From Siniperca chuatsi (taxonomy: Eukaryota; Chordata; Actinopteri; Centrarchiformes; Sinipercidae), in assembly GCF_020085105.1 (NCBI RefSeq), contig NC_058063.1, positions 16,601,262 through 16,665,261 on the forward strand: DNA of 64,000 bases, given 5' to 3'. Positions 1-13,000 of the stretch are shown piece by piece; the first letter of the stretch is position 1; each line of letters opens with the position of its first letter. The notes beneath the pieces were generated by a model that was not told the origin of the DNA, searched no databases, and was given only the letters and a program-made list of their open reading frames with translations. Position numbers and translations under genes: made by a program.

Positions 1-2
1 CG

Positions 3-206
3 TTTAAAGCTAGGGTAGGTAACGTTGGAGAAACTAGCAAGAGACAGCTAGATTTTGAAAGTATCCATTAGCAATGATTGGATGGGCTTATTACAGGCCT
101 GCGACACACGGATACCAGATATTTTTTCTTTTTTCCCGCAGAACATTTGATTTATTGATTGCTGTTGGGATGTAAAGACAAATACATTACCTACCCTAGC
201 TTTAAA
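3..206. mobile_element. MITE with ~20 bp terminal inverted repeats (unit A copy)
   Basis: The element opens with TTTAAAGCTAGGGTAGGTAA (3-22) and closes with the reverse complement (187-206). At 204 bp with no coding capacity it is a non-autonomous DNA transposon. The target duplication is not clear. The same insertion is present in units B and C, so it predates the duplications. Confidence 0.75.
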
Positions 207-650
207 GTTGTTATGTTATAGTTACCTATTTACACATCTAGCAGACACAGAGCAACATTAGCATTTATTTAGAGTTGTGTTTCTGGCAACCTGGAAAATA
301 TTCACTCTCCTTTTTGTCTCCACCAACTCTGGAGGGAAAGATCTGCTCTGTTGGTGCTAAATGCTCCACTGTGTTCACCAGCTAGTCGCTAACTTTGTCT
401 GTCTGCCGTTCGATGTTGAGCAAGTAGTGGACTACAGAGATTTTTGCAGAAAACAACAGCTGCCCGATGAGTGTAGAAACAAGGTTGATAAGAGTTTGCT
501 GGCCAAAAAACCAAAACAATGAGCTGAAAGAGGTTAAAAAGGCTCCATAGAGTGGAAGGGAACTGTAGGACAGGTGAAAATTCTATGTGGGTTTGACAAC
601 TTTCACAAAATGCATAGTGGATCCATTGTAAATACAAAAAAAAAAAAAAA
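207..650 (+). repeat. Interspersed repeat family R (unit A copy)
   Basis: Non-coding sequence following the MITE, ending in an A-run near 637-652. Related copies occur at 16544-16985, 32644-33010 and 40430-40850 (same strand) and, reversed, at about 12780-13190, 29210-29640 and 61780-61930. The 40430 and 61780 copies lie away from the MITE, which shows this is an independent repeat family. No protein is recognised. Confidence 0.55.
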
Positions 651-1970
651 AAAGATTAGTGCAGCTTTAAAGGGCAGAATGTTTGGGGCAGTTACCTGAA
701 AAAGGTGGAGGGATACTCATTTGTAAAATACTTGTAAATTATGTAATAATCATTCTAATATAAGAACAGTGGGCTCCTGCAATCTTTATATATTGGTAAT
801 ATAAAGAGGAGAAGCATCAAAAGCAGTAGCAATGCTAGTATTTATGGGACCTTGAATTGAGATTTATCATTCAATGGATGTAGTTATGGGTGATTTTGTA
901 ATGTAAGACCTTTTCTGGTTACACAGGGAGGTCAGAGGTCAAGTTACAGTGCTGATATGTATGGATAGGGTGTCTCAGTTAAAGCTGCATCTGAAAACTT
1001 GGATGTTTGTTGGGTATTTGATGACAAAGAACATTTTGTTGTGGATACACTGTACCTGAATCACAAAGTTATTATTTAATTTAGCAGTCCCCAGCTTCGC
1101 TTTCACAGTTTAAGGATCAACATTGGTGTTTTCACTGATTTAGCTCAGGAGTTTAAATGGTTTTAGCCATTTGTCCAGCATGTAGGAGAAAGTTTGACTC
1201 ATCCTATATTAATGAAATTGTGTATAAAATAAAGTTTTTAATCAAATGTACAAGCCTTGAAATATTTAGCAGAATTTTCCTAAACCTTTGTTACAAGTTT
1301 CTGAATTTTCCTAGATGTTCCCTTAATAACTGGCCTAAATAGTGTCCAACTTCATAGACTTGAAAGACATTAACATATTTTCTTGATAATTGTGCAGAAC
1401 TTGTGGGCTCCTTCGTGGACTTTTTGAGCTTTTTATGCACACTTTCTTAGGTTTGCAATGCTACAGACTTTGCTTGAGGGAATTACCCACCATTAGTTCA
1501 TAGTTGTTGTTTTTTTTGTTGCTTTTGTACAACTTCACAATAAATAAAATACATGAATCTCAAAGCCTTTGCCCTTGCAGGGATGAATCAAGCTGCATTG
1601 AATTGAATCGAAATAAATATTGTGGAAATGTTAAAATCGGCATGACACTGAAATACCGATTCAAACTACATGACCCCAGTTTGTATCACAGGCTTACTTT
1701 AAAATATTTGTAGTCCCAAGCCTAATTCAAGATAACCCTGATGATAGTGATGTCATCAGGGTTATTTTCTCAGACTTTGAAATATCCCTTCAGAGCCACA
1801 GAGGACATTATACAATTGTTTACAGGCTAATTAGCACAAACCAGGACTGGTCAACTGATCTTGATGTGTGAAATTGGTGTCTGCCCCTTTAACTCAGTTT
1901 CTCTGAGCACACAGGTGATGTCAGTTATAATAGGATCTGGTTCAAGCAGGGAGTCAGCTCCTTGTTTTGG
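651..1970. other. TRIM upstream non-coding region, unit A
   Basis: No gene seen. The stretch at about 1715-1920 is similar to 60885-61045 and to 34110-34230, so it includes an interspersed repeat that also forms the sequence upstream of the TRIM gene in unit C. The rest aligns with unit B at about 16990-17900. Confidence 0.5.
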
Positions 1971-1973
1971 GAT

Positions 1974-4264
1974 GCTGGGACCGGAGAGAGGAGAAGGGAA
2001 CGTACAGCTGCCCTCAGTGCAGGGAGAAGAAACTTTCACATTTATATGTTGATGCAGATTAAAAATGTGTACTCATTTTTTATCATAACAACACAAATAC
2101 AAGATTTGTGGGAGGTAATTTAAAATCTATTGCCATTACATACTGCAGTTTGTCCAACAGAGAGCACTGACTAGTTTATTTATAACTATAAAATGTTCTT
2201 CTCAGTACATATCTTGGTCACAATTCTTTAAAGAAACAAAATGTTTATCTGTCAAAATGTTTTTTTTAAAAACTGGTAATCTGTTATTTAATTCAAATAT
2301 CTATTAGTATCAGCCTCAAAAATCCAGTATGCTCAGGCTATGGTATGTGCTTTCTGAAGAGAGCTAATTTCTAACTTCCTATCATCCTTTAGCTTGTTGA
2401 GAATCTGAAGAAGTCAAGCACCCAGCAGGCTGCTCCCCCTGCTGCTGTGGCCTGTGCCGGCCCGGCAGATGTCGCCTGTGATTTCTGCTGTGGGAAACGA
2501 AACAAAGCCACGACGTCTTGCCTGACGTGTTTGGCATCTTACTGTCCAGCTCACCTCGAGCCTCACTACAGTGTTCCTGTGTTGAAGAAGCACTAGCTGG
2601 TCTCGGCTACAATCCCCCTACAGGAAAAGATGTGTACGAAGCACAACAAGCTGATGGAGGTCTACTGCCAGACAGACAAGAAGTGTATCTGCTATCTGTG
2701 CATTATAGATGAGCATAAAAGCCACCGTACAGTGTCAGCTGCAGCAGAGAGGGCTGAAGAACAGGTAGAAACAGCAGAACTAGTGAACGTGAAACTGTAG
2801 ACTGTTAAAATAAACAGGTCTACAGTCAAACACATTGACATGTTTGTTACTTTAGAATTTTAGTCCAATCTTTATTACCAGTTGTACTCAGTAGATCAGA
2901 TGTGATTTGCAATAATAGAAAACTAAATAACTTTATTAATAAAACTGTTCACAATGAGTCATTTGCTGTAGCACCAACTATTTTTTTTCAGAAACAGCTA
3001 ATTGTCATAAGAAAGTCCAGGAGAGAGAAAAGGAGCTGGATGAGCTGGTCCAGGCGCTGAAGGATTTCAAGATGTGGACATTCAGTATTTGATCCTGTGT
3101 CTGTATTCCCCACTGACTATAGAAGAAGTCTTGTCCAGGTTTTGATATCTGGCAAGGTGTGCTCATAAACCCAATTGTATCAACAACAAAAATCTGAACT
3201 TGCTCAACCTTTTCCACAGAGAATGTTATTTTAAAAGAAAAATCTTTGTTTTTCTGTTTTTCATTTTTAGTATTTCTATCACTTTGTATAATTCTTAAGT
3301 TATGTCAGTTCCACATGACTGAAGATTCAGTACTGTACAGCCAAAGTACTCACCGTCTGTAAATGTAGAAGTTTAAACATGCAAAACTCGGCAACAAAGC
3401 ACAGCTGAATGCATTGCCCAAAGGTGACATAGAGAGCCTCCTGCAGGACACAGGGCCCAGGATCTCTGCCACAGGTACCTGATGATAAAAATAAAAAAAA
3501 ATCCAGACTTCAAGTCCAGTGGTGTTTAGGATTTTTTTTTGTTAGTGTCTACTATAGATGTTGTGCTGCCACCTGTGCCAATGACCAGGAAAGAGTTTTT
3601 ACGCTGTGAGTAAAACATTTAATTCTCTGCAGTTCCACAATATGCCAGTGCATTAATAATGAACTGAATAGCAAAAGTTTGATGTTAATTATATATATAT
3701 TTTTCCTGCTTTGTTTTTCTGTCAGATTGCTGTCCTCTAACACTGGAGGAGAACTCAGTCCACAGATGCTTGTCCCTTTCACATCGATACCAGCGGGTGA
3801 CGAGTGAAGCCAATAAGAAATATTATTCTGCTCACTCAGACAGGTTTATGAATGTCAGGCAGGTGTTGTGCAGAGAGGGTTTGTCAGAGCGTCGTTACTG
3901 GGAGGTGAGTGGCAGTGGTTGTACTTGGTCAGTGGCAGTGTCATACAAAGACATCAGCAGATCATCGTCACATGACTCTGGAAAGAATAACAAGTCGTGG
4001 AGTTTAGAGTGCTCCCCAAATGGTTACTCTTTCCAACACAACAACGGAAGCACAACAGTGTCAGGCCTTCAATCCTCCAGGAACGGAGTGTTCCTGGATT
4101 ATAAGGCAGGTACTCTGTCCTTTTATAGCATCTCTGACACAATGACTCTGCTCCACAAAGCACACGCCACCTTCACCCAGCCTCTCTATCCTGGCCTTGG
4201 ACTGAAGGGTGATGATGATATGTCAACTAGTGGATCTTATGCAGAACTGATCAAGTTATGGTAA
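1974..4264 (+). pseudogene. Decayed TRIM gene (finTRIM-like), unit A
   Basis: Remnants of the seven-exon gene intact at 38227-43086. Only the tail of the RING exon remains (1974-2030). The two-B-box exon (2393-2764) keeps its exact 372 bp length and splice sites but has an in-frame TAG at 594-596 of its line (2594-2596) where the intact gene has Gln. The 96 bp coiled-coil exon (2992-3071) is shortened to 80 bp and has lost its donor. The 234 bp exon is absent. Exon 5 is partial (about 3381-3475) and exon 6 is recognisable (3547-3605). The PRY-SPRY exon (3726-4264) is still open to its stop, with WEV and LDYKAGTL motifs. A full TRIM protein cannot be made; the intact PRY-SPRY exon is the only part that could still be used. 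Confidence 0.85.
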
Positions 4265-7097
4265 TAAAATGTATGTTGAGGTGGTTAATGTGTGCCACTG
4301 TTGATCAGGCTGTAATTGGCCCTTCAGTATAACTGGATACCATATGATAGATGAGAGGAGTGAAAATGGTAAAACAAACGTTGAATCTTGCGTCACCCAA
4401 ATTCTAAGGTCCTGCTGACTCACTTCAAACATTATCAGTGTTTTCTTTTGTTGCAGAGTTTTGTGCCAATGTTCTCTGTAGCTTGTCAGCGCTAACAAGA
4501 AATGTTGCGAAAAACACTGGCTACTATTTAGATCACAATTTATATATGAAATATAACTTCAAAAATATTGCACTGCTGCAACTTAGTAACAACCTTCAAA
4601 AGCTCTTAAGTAGTTTCCTAATTGCTAAACAATTAAACCAGTTAAGTTAAAAGGGTAGAGAGGTGTTTAAAAACATGTCTTGTTCAATGGTTTGGATTTT
4701 GAAGGTTTGTTTTAATTTAAAACAGTTAGAAATATATATTCTTTTTAAAGGCTTTTATTGAGAGTTATGGCTCTTAGTTATTATGGCCGATTGCTTTCAT
4801 TTGTTCCATTTGGATTGCCGACTGGAATACCTCTTTGCATAAAAAGGCTGCTCAGAAATGGTGACACTTCCTGTCAGGAAACAGTTTGTTGTCCGTTACT
4901 TCAAACCATATTAGCTTTGCCACAGTTCTGTTTGTTTTAGTTTATTTAGTCCACTATGTTACTTTTTCCAGACTATGACTGTTTGGTTTTGAAGAGTGGA
5001 CATCTAATACATGTTTATTTCCACTTATTTACATTATCCACCACATTGGCGTATTTATATGCAGAAGAGTATGTTTTGAGTCATTTTGATTATTTAGAAG
5101 AAATAAATACATACATACTTACTCACAGCCCATTGTTTCTGATTGTAATTTGTCTCTTGGCAGAACATTTCTAAGCAGATGAGTCTAAACAGTCTAACGT
5201 GTATTATTTGCACACCAAATTTAATAAGTTCATCTTTTGTATCTTAGTGTATTTAGCAGTTTGTTGGTGTCTGAAATCCTGAAATAATTCACCCTGTTGT
5301 CTATAAGGAACTACATAGTGTCTCAGATGGCAAAACAATAATTTCAGACACAACTCTGGTCAGTCCTTACTATTATTTATGCTACTTTGTATTGTGAGAT
5401 AATTACTCTATTAAATAGGATACAATAATTTCTACTAGACATTCCGACGACAGTACAAACTGGAGACACACTGTATAGTGGAGTATGCACATGGATAGTG
5501 AATGGTTTTGGACACAGCCAGTGTCTTTGTCAGGGTCACAGTCAGCTACAGCCCAGCACTCCTGCAGCTAATGGAGATATACTGTGTTGCTCTGATGCTG
5601 CATGGTGAAGAACAGTGTCTGAAACCGTAGCAGGGTGCATGCTTGCCAACACAGGAGCGTGACATCTGCTCTTCCTTTCTCAGTTTACTCACCCTCCCTG
5701 TGCTGAGATACCCTCAGTTGCCTGTTTACACCTAAAACTAATACAGTCCTGTAATAAGTCCTACCTTCATGAACAGGTGTTGATTCAACTGTATGGTCAG
5801 TGTGGAGGCAGTAGTTTGTGGTGCTGTTGAGCTGTACTGTGTGATACTGAGAGGTGTTTCTATTATTTACGCAACCCTCGGTGATGTAAATAAATGGGTC
5901 TATTTGCATGCGTTTTGTTAAGTGCGTTTGCCCTTGTCGGTCACTGTACAATATACCTAGGGAAGCCATACATCATTTGAGTGCCCTAGTTCTCTAGTTT
6001 GTGGTTGTAAAGTTCCATGAGGCTGTGATTATCCTAGAGGTCACAATAGGTCATTTTATACAGTGAGGTCAAGTTTCCAAAAATGGTCTCACTGTAAGGA
6101 AACTATGGGGACTAACCTCATCACACATGAATACACATGGGCTCATTGAATAGGGTTACTGCCCAGCTGCAAGGACACACCTATAGCACTCGTCACAACT
6201 CAAGCAGCCAGGTGTGGTTCCATAAAGATTTGTCTTGACACACCAGGACATTTTTTTAATGAATACATTTACTTCAATGTAAAAGAAAGATCATATGGAC
6301 TGAAATATTTGCTCATTTTGACACATTATTCTTTTGAGAAGAGAAGACATTTTTCAATAATACTTCACAAAACGTCTGGACAATGTTCCAGCTTGTTTTC
6401 ATCACCTAAGTCTCTTGTTTGTCCCAGATGGATATTGGGGACTAAAAGAGGTGGACATCTTGAAAACAAAGATCTAGTTATTTGCCATATTTGTCACACC
6501 ATGCATGTTAAATAATGTTTAATTCTCTGCACGGCTGTGTCATTGTTATTAGTAATAGTATTAGGCTAGTATTGTTTAGGTTAATGGTTGTTGACCATCA
6601 GTAAAGTTTTGTTGAATGTAGTGTTGTACATACTGTCACAAGACAGCAGCATTTTAGGGGTGATAGTTCTTGAAAAAAGGAGAGAATTAAGGAAATAAGG
6701 AAAGGCAAACTGGAATATAAAAGTTAGGTAGAAGAGAAATAAGTATAATGCTATTAATAACCCATCTTCAGTCAATGAGATCAGTGTTTTTTATAGCAGG
6801 TTTGGCATAACACATGATAGCTCTGAATGTGACACTATATGCAGCAGGCTTCCAGTTTGTCCCCCCATTTAGGAGCTGCTGCAGCCAAACAAGGCATCAG
6901 GGCCTGATAGTTTGAAAGGAATAATGTTCAAGGACATTTAAAAGTTTAAATTTTAGAGCTTTCTCATATAGTTCCAATGCTTGATAGTACCTACAGCACC
7001 CCATGTTTTCTTTTCATATTTTAGTCTTTTAACTTTTACTTTTAATACTATGAGAACCTAATTTTATTGCAAAGACTCTGGTCTTATATATATATAA
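4265..7097. other. Spacer between TRIM remnant and LINE, unit A
   Basis: No gene or RNA recognised. About 5347-6075 and 6600-7090 align with unit B (18220-19610); 4265-5325 has no unit B counterpart because B carries a deletion there. The short reading frames show no family motifs. Confidence 0.5.
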
Positions 7098-9380
7098 AAC
7101 TTTGTCCTTCACCCCCCGCGGGTGGTCTCATCCTTCGAGCTCGGGTCCTCTACCAGAGGCCTGGGAGCTTGAGGGTTCTGCGCAGTATTTTTGCTGTTCC
7201 CAGTACTGCGCTCTTCTGGACCGAGATGTCTGGTGTTCTTCCAGGGATCTGCTGTAGCCACTCCTCCAGTTTGGGGTCACTGCCCCGAGTGCTCCAATGA
7301 CCACGGGCACCACTGTTGCCTTCACCTTCCAGGCCTTCTCCAGCTCTTCTCTTAGCCCTTGGTACTTCTCTAGTTTCTCATGTTCCTTTTTCCTGATGTT
7401 GCCATCGCTTGGTATCGCCACATCAACCACAACGGCTTTCCTCTGTTGTTTGTCAACCACCACGATGTCAGGCTGGTTCGCCATTACCATTCTGTCAGTC
7501 TGGATCTGGAAGTCCCACAGGATCTTGGCTCGGTCATTCTCTACCACCTTTGGGGGTGTTTCCCACTTTGACCTCGGGGTTTCCAGTCCATACTCAGTGC
7601 AGATGTTCCTGTACACTATGCCAGCTACTTGGTTATGGCGCTCCATGTATGCTTTTCCTGCCAGCATCTTACACCCTGCAGTTATGTGCTGGATTGTCTC
7701 AGGGGCCTCTTTGCACAGCCTACACCTTGGGTCTTGTCTGGTGTGGTAGATCTGGGCCTCTATTGCTCTGGTGCTCAGGGCCTGCTCCTGTGCAGCCATG
7801 ATGAGTGCCTCTGTGCTGTCCTTCAATCCAGCCCGCTCTAGCCATTGGTAGGACTTCTTGATATCAGCCACTTCAGTTATGTTCCGTGGTACATCCCATG
7901 TAGGGGTTTGTCCTCCCATGATGGTCCTTCCTCCAGCACGTCTTCCTCTGTTCCCCATTGCCTGAGACATTCACTGAGCACGTCATCTGTTGGGGCCTTA
8001 TCTTGGATGTACTTGTGGATCTTGGAAGTTTCATCCTGGATAGTGGCTCTCACACTCACTAGTCCACGACCGCCTTCCTTACGGCTAGCGTACAGTCTCA
8101 GGGTGCTGGATTTGGGATGGAACCCTCCATGCATGGTGAGGAGCTTTCGCGTCTTAACGTCTGTGGTCTGTATCTCCTCCTTTGGCCATCTTATTATTCC
8201 TGCAGGGTATCTGATCACTGGCAGGGCGTAGCTGTTTATTGCCTGGGCTTTGTTCTTGCCATTGAGCTGACTTCTTAGGACTTGCCTTACTCGTTGGAGG
8301 TATTTGGCCGTTGCCGTCTTCCTTGTTGCCTCTTCGAGGTTGCCATTTGCCTGTGGTATTCCAAGGTACTTGTAACCATCCTCAATGTCTGCTATTGTTC
8401 CTTCTGGGAGTGAGACCCTTCTGTGTGGACTATCTTCCCTTTCTTTGTCATAATTCGACTGCACTTCTCAAGCCCGAATGACATCCCAATGTCAGAGCTG
8501 TAGATCCTGGTGGTGTGGATCAGTGAGTCGATGTCCCGCTTCGCTCTTAGCGTATAGCTTGATGTCATCCATGTAGAGGAGGTGACTGATGGTGGCCCCA
8601 TTCCTGAGTCGGTATCCATAGCCAGTCTTGCTGATTATTTGGCTGAGGGGGTTCACACCTATGCAGAACAGCAGTGGGGACAGAGCATCTCCTTGGTATA
8701 TGCCACATTTGATGGATACTTGTTCAAGTGGCTTGCCATTGGCCTCAAGGGTGGTTTTCCACAGCCTAGAGTTTGCAATGAAGCCTCTTAGAGTCCTGTT
8801 GATGTTGTACATCTCCAAGCATTCAGTGATCCATGTGTGCGTCATATGCTTTCTTGTAATCAATCCAGGCAGTGCACAGGTTGGTGTATCAGGTTCTGCA
8901 GTCTTGGGTGACTGTTCTGTCAGCCAGGAGTTGGTGTTTGGCTCCTCTGGTTCCTTTGCCAATGCCCTTCTGTGCTTTGCTCATGTATTGATCCATGTGT
9001 CCACTTATCTTAGCCGCGATGATGCCTGACATGAGCTTCCATGTTGTGGAGAGACGGTTATTGGCCGATAGTTGGATGGGACTGTACCCTTTGCGGGATC
9101 CTTCAGGATCAGGATTGTAGCTGGTTCATTTGTGCTGCTAGGCGCTCGTGGAGTGCAGTGAGCTTCTTTAGCCAGTAGGTGTGGATCCTGTCAGTGGTGT
9201 CCAGTTTTTCATACCTGAGACTCTTTCTTGGATGTCTGGCGCTGTGATGGTGACTAGATTCTCGATTCCTCTCTCAGAGCCACCAGCCACTGTGCATCGT
9301 TGTTGTGTGATGTCTTCCTCTCCCATATACTTTTCCAGTACTGTTCAGTTTCCAGCCGAACTGCTCTGCTTCCTGGGTCC
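7098..9380 (-). mobile_element. Truncated LINE with restriction-like endonuclease, R2/R4 (Rex6/Dong-like) type, unit A
   Basis: Read on the minus strand, broken reading frames (8962-8492, 8464-7877, 7970-7128) encode a reverse transcriptase with the catalytic YMDD box, then a zinc knuckle (CRLC, then H and C) and a C-terminal PD-(D/E)XK-like block (PDIVVVD, then VVVDVAIP). This order is typical of RLE-type non-LTR retrotransposons such as R2 and R4. There are several frameshifts and the 5' part is missing, so it is dead. The 3' end abuts a short TA tract at 7086-7096. The clade name is an estimate. Confidence 0.8.
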
Positions 9381-9410
9381 CCCGTGTGAAAGTCTTAGCA
9401 ATTGAGCTAT
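9381..9410 (-). repeat. Fragment of tRNA-derived SINE head, unit A
   Basis: A ~30 bp piece matches the tRNA-like head preserved at 20150-20198 in unit B and lies in the same orientation. It is cut off at CTATCC, directly joined to a TA tract. This junction marks the deletion that removed about 5.4 kb, including exon 1 of the downstream gene. Confidence 0.65.
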
Positions 9411-9425
9411 CCATATATATATATA

Positions 9426-9730
9426 TAATTACTGATGCTTTAACACTAAGCTGCATTCAATGTTACAGTTTGTAGAGATGCAGCACCATTTAGCTACTTT
9501 ATCTACTCTTGGGTAGTTTAATTTATAGCACAGTATCATGTTTTATAAATTAATAATATGTTTTGTTTGTAAAAGCTTAATCTGTAAAGTAACTAGTAAC
9601 TTCAGCTGTCAGATAAATGTAGTGGAGTGAAAAGTACAATATTTCCCTCTGAAATGTAGTGAAGTAAAAATGTAAAGTAGAATCAAATTGAAATACTTAA
9701 GTAAAAGTATACAGTAGTGCAATGCTTGAG
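9426..9730. repeat. Interspersed 'acttaagtaaaagtata' repeat, unit A
   Basis: AT-rich sequence ending in GAAATACTTAAGTAAAAG. It is repeated in unit B (25640-25935) and again, diverged, at 47520-47925 near the receptor genes. It is a non-coding repeat family in this genome and shows no coding potential. Confidence 0.55.
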
Positions 9731-10010
9731 GAAGCGTACTGGTGCACACTGTATGAGAGAGAGGTTTACACTCTGGGCACAAACAGCAATATTGTTCAGT
9801 TTAGCCCACTGGCATAAATAGAGGGAGGAGAATGAGAAGTAAAAAATAAGGAAAGACAGAGGATTAAAAAAAACCTAATGTTGCCCTACATTAGGTTTTA
9901 TCATCTGCCCTTCCTTATTTTCTAACAACAAGTGAAAGAAAAAGAAAGAAAGAGAGTCTCATCTAATTATTTGAAATTCACAATAACTAATGTCACTGTT
10001 TCTGTCTTAG

Positions 10011-13000
10011 ATCAGCAGGCAGTGCTTCAGAGATCTGAGCATGTTGTGGATGGTCTGGTGATCACTGTCCGAGGCAGCCTGGAACCTCGCACCCCCTCTC
10101 CCATCACCACCTCCACTGCAGCTCAGGTTAGCACAAAATGTCTGTCATTCAGTCAAGGTAGTGTATTTAAAATATACATTTACATTTCCTCATTTCATTG
10201 ATGCTGGATACTGCATCATAAACACTCTACATTAATATATATGATCATTATATGATAGCAAGGGCTTTCTTCTGACAATTCAACTGTTTCTTTGCATTTT
10301 GCAAAAAACTGAGGCAAGTAAACTGTTGTTGTCATTATTTGGATATCTCTTTTTTTAACACAGCGCGCACAGGCCATTCCTGCCTCAACTCCTCCACCAA
10401 GTTGTGAAAAATATGAACTACAACTTGATACTTACCTCCTTCGTTACCTAAAGGAATGTCCCAAGGCTGGGAAAGAACTAGAGAAAGAACTTGCCTCTGT
10501 GGCCTGCTCTGCCCAGCTTTACCCAGAGGAGGGGAGGGTTTTAGTCAGGAGTTTAGCTCAACCTGGTGCTGTAGATGAAGCTAGAAATTGGAAAGTCAAG
10601 GTAGGCAAAATATTTGATGGCTACCTGTGCCACTATGAGGTGTTCCTTCCCAAAGTTACAGCTTTGCTTCAGTCCTGCAGCTCTGATCAGACCACAGATG
10701 AGGTGAAAGTGTACAGCGAGCTTGGGATGGCTGTTGTGGTTGGGGAAAGAGCTCAGGTGAACGCCAGGTTGATGGATGTAGAGGACAGGTCAGGTTTAAG
10801 TGAGAAGCAAACCAGCATTCGTCAACTGGGCAAGGCCAAGCTCCGCCTCCTCTGGAAAGAGATTGAGCACAGTTTGCGACGAGATTTTCCAGGAGTGAAG
10901 GTCACGCAGGGAGATGCAGGTCAGTTAGTTTTGGAAGGCACTGTGGAGGAGATTCTTAAGGCTGGAGATTGGATCTCTGATAAGGAGAATTTGGTGTTAG
11001 AAAGGACAGTTTCTGATAGGAGCCCACATTTTTGGCCTTTCTAAGGAAGGCATACGGGAGGTCCGGGGTGCTAAGTGACTTTTTAGGGGTTGGTAACAAA
11101 GTGGAAGTAGAGTTACGAGACACAGAGCTACGTTTCTTCACTCTCTCTGCTGATAAACTGGATGACACAGAGAAAAAACTGCAAGAAAAATTCAAGGAAG
11201 TCAAGATTGATGTGCCTAACTGCTCTGCTGTGCCATCTGAGCTTCGGGAAAAGCTGAAGTCCAAGACAAATGAGATGAACCAAGGGCAACATAGGGCTCA
11301 GGTCGTGTTTGGCTCAGACAGCGCAGTGTGCTTACTGGGCCACACGAAAGAGGTTGAAGAGCTGAGTGAAGCTGTCTTACAGTTTATTTTGGACCAGTCT
11401 AGCGTGCAAAGCAGGGTTGCACAGAATTTGGCATCTTTAAGTTTATGTGAAGTAAACACAACAGTGGCTAGCTACAGCCTTCGTGACGGGCTCCAGGTGC
11501 TGGTGTGTCAGGGTGACATCACCAAACAGGATGCTGATGCCCTGGTGAACGCTGCCAATGAAGATCTGGACCACTGTGGAGGTGTTGCTGCTGCCCTGAG
11601 TAAAGCAGGCGGTCCTGAAGTACAGAGTGAAAGCAGTGACTTAGTAAAGTATATTGGGAAAGTCCCTAAAGGTGAAGTGGTAGTGACCACAGGGGGGAAC
11701 TTAAACTGCAAGAAACTGCTGCATGCTGTTGGTGGAGAAGCAGGTGGCAGAGAAAGGATCTTACTCAAAAAAACTGTCCATTCTGCTCTGAATTTAGCAG
11801 AAATCATGGAGTTCCAGTCTATAGCCATGCCCTGTATCAGTTCAGGCATGTTTGGTGTTCCTGTCACTGTGTGCTCTGAGGCTATTGTAGCTGCTGTTAA
11901 AGAGTTTGGCAGTCAGGGAGGGCGAAGTCTGAGCAGAATAATCCTGATTGATAACAGAGGAGAGGTGGTGAGGGCCATGCAGGAAGCATGTGACAGACTT
12001 CTCCAAGTGACACAAACCAGAAACGGTGCACCAAGTGATTTGGGATTCCAGTTGGATGTTGCCCAAGATGACACAGAAAAAGGAGTGACTGCTGGAGCTC
12101 CAGGAGATGGTGTCAGTCTAGAGATCATTCAGGGAACCATCGAGACCCAGCAGGTGAGAAACCTCTCTGAGATTTTAAGAAAATGTATATGTATATTTCT
12201 TTTTAAGAAAAAAAAACTTCAGGACAGGCGCGAACCACAGGGAGATGGAGGAGGGGTGCACCAATTCATTTGATTATTTCATGCAATTATTACGTAGGCT
12301 ATATCTTGTATTGCCTAATGGTGCCTATTGTAGTTGTGCGTCATCTTAAATTTAAATAATTAATCATTATGATTATTATGATTGATGATCAGTAGGCTGT
12401 TTTGGTGCCCCCTCCGGCACTTGGTGCCCTACGCACAGCACTGGATGCGCGTGTACGTAGTGGTGGCACTGCCTACACTCAATACTGTGTCTGAATCCAT
12501 CCTGTGTAGACACAGATGGAGCACTGAAGCTGCTTCTGCTCTGCTAACGCGCTGTTTTTGCTACATGGTCTGCGTTAATACTGTGTTAGAGTTTGGCATT
12601 AAGCATGACCACAATATTATAGGCCAGTGTGGTAACCCACTGTTATGAGGGGGAAGGTGCAATGCATACATTTACAGTACTGCATGGCTAAAGCCACTGA
12701 AATCCAAAAACCATGGAAGCAGTGGAAATGCAGCATAATACAATTACAGTTACTGGCATGGCAATCACCTGACTCTGTAGTTCCCTTTAGCTCTATGGAG
12801 CTATTCAGTGTCTTGTAGCTTGTTGTTTTGGCAACTTTTCTGTCTTTTAGTTTATTCTCACCGCTGTCATCAGCATTGCTTCAATTCAAGTTTTCAGCCA
12901 AAACCTCGAACAACCCACTGTATCATACCTGCTCAGCACCAAACTGAGCTAAAAGGACAGTGAATGTCAGACTTATATTCACCAAGACTCCCAATGAATG

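Noticed and set aside
7297-8231. Several plus-strand reading frames over the unit A LINE
   Set aside because: Antisense shadows of the minus-strand retrotransposon proteins.
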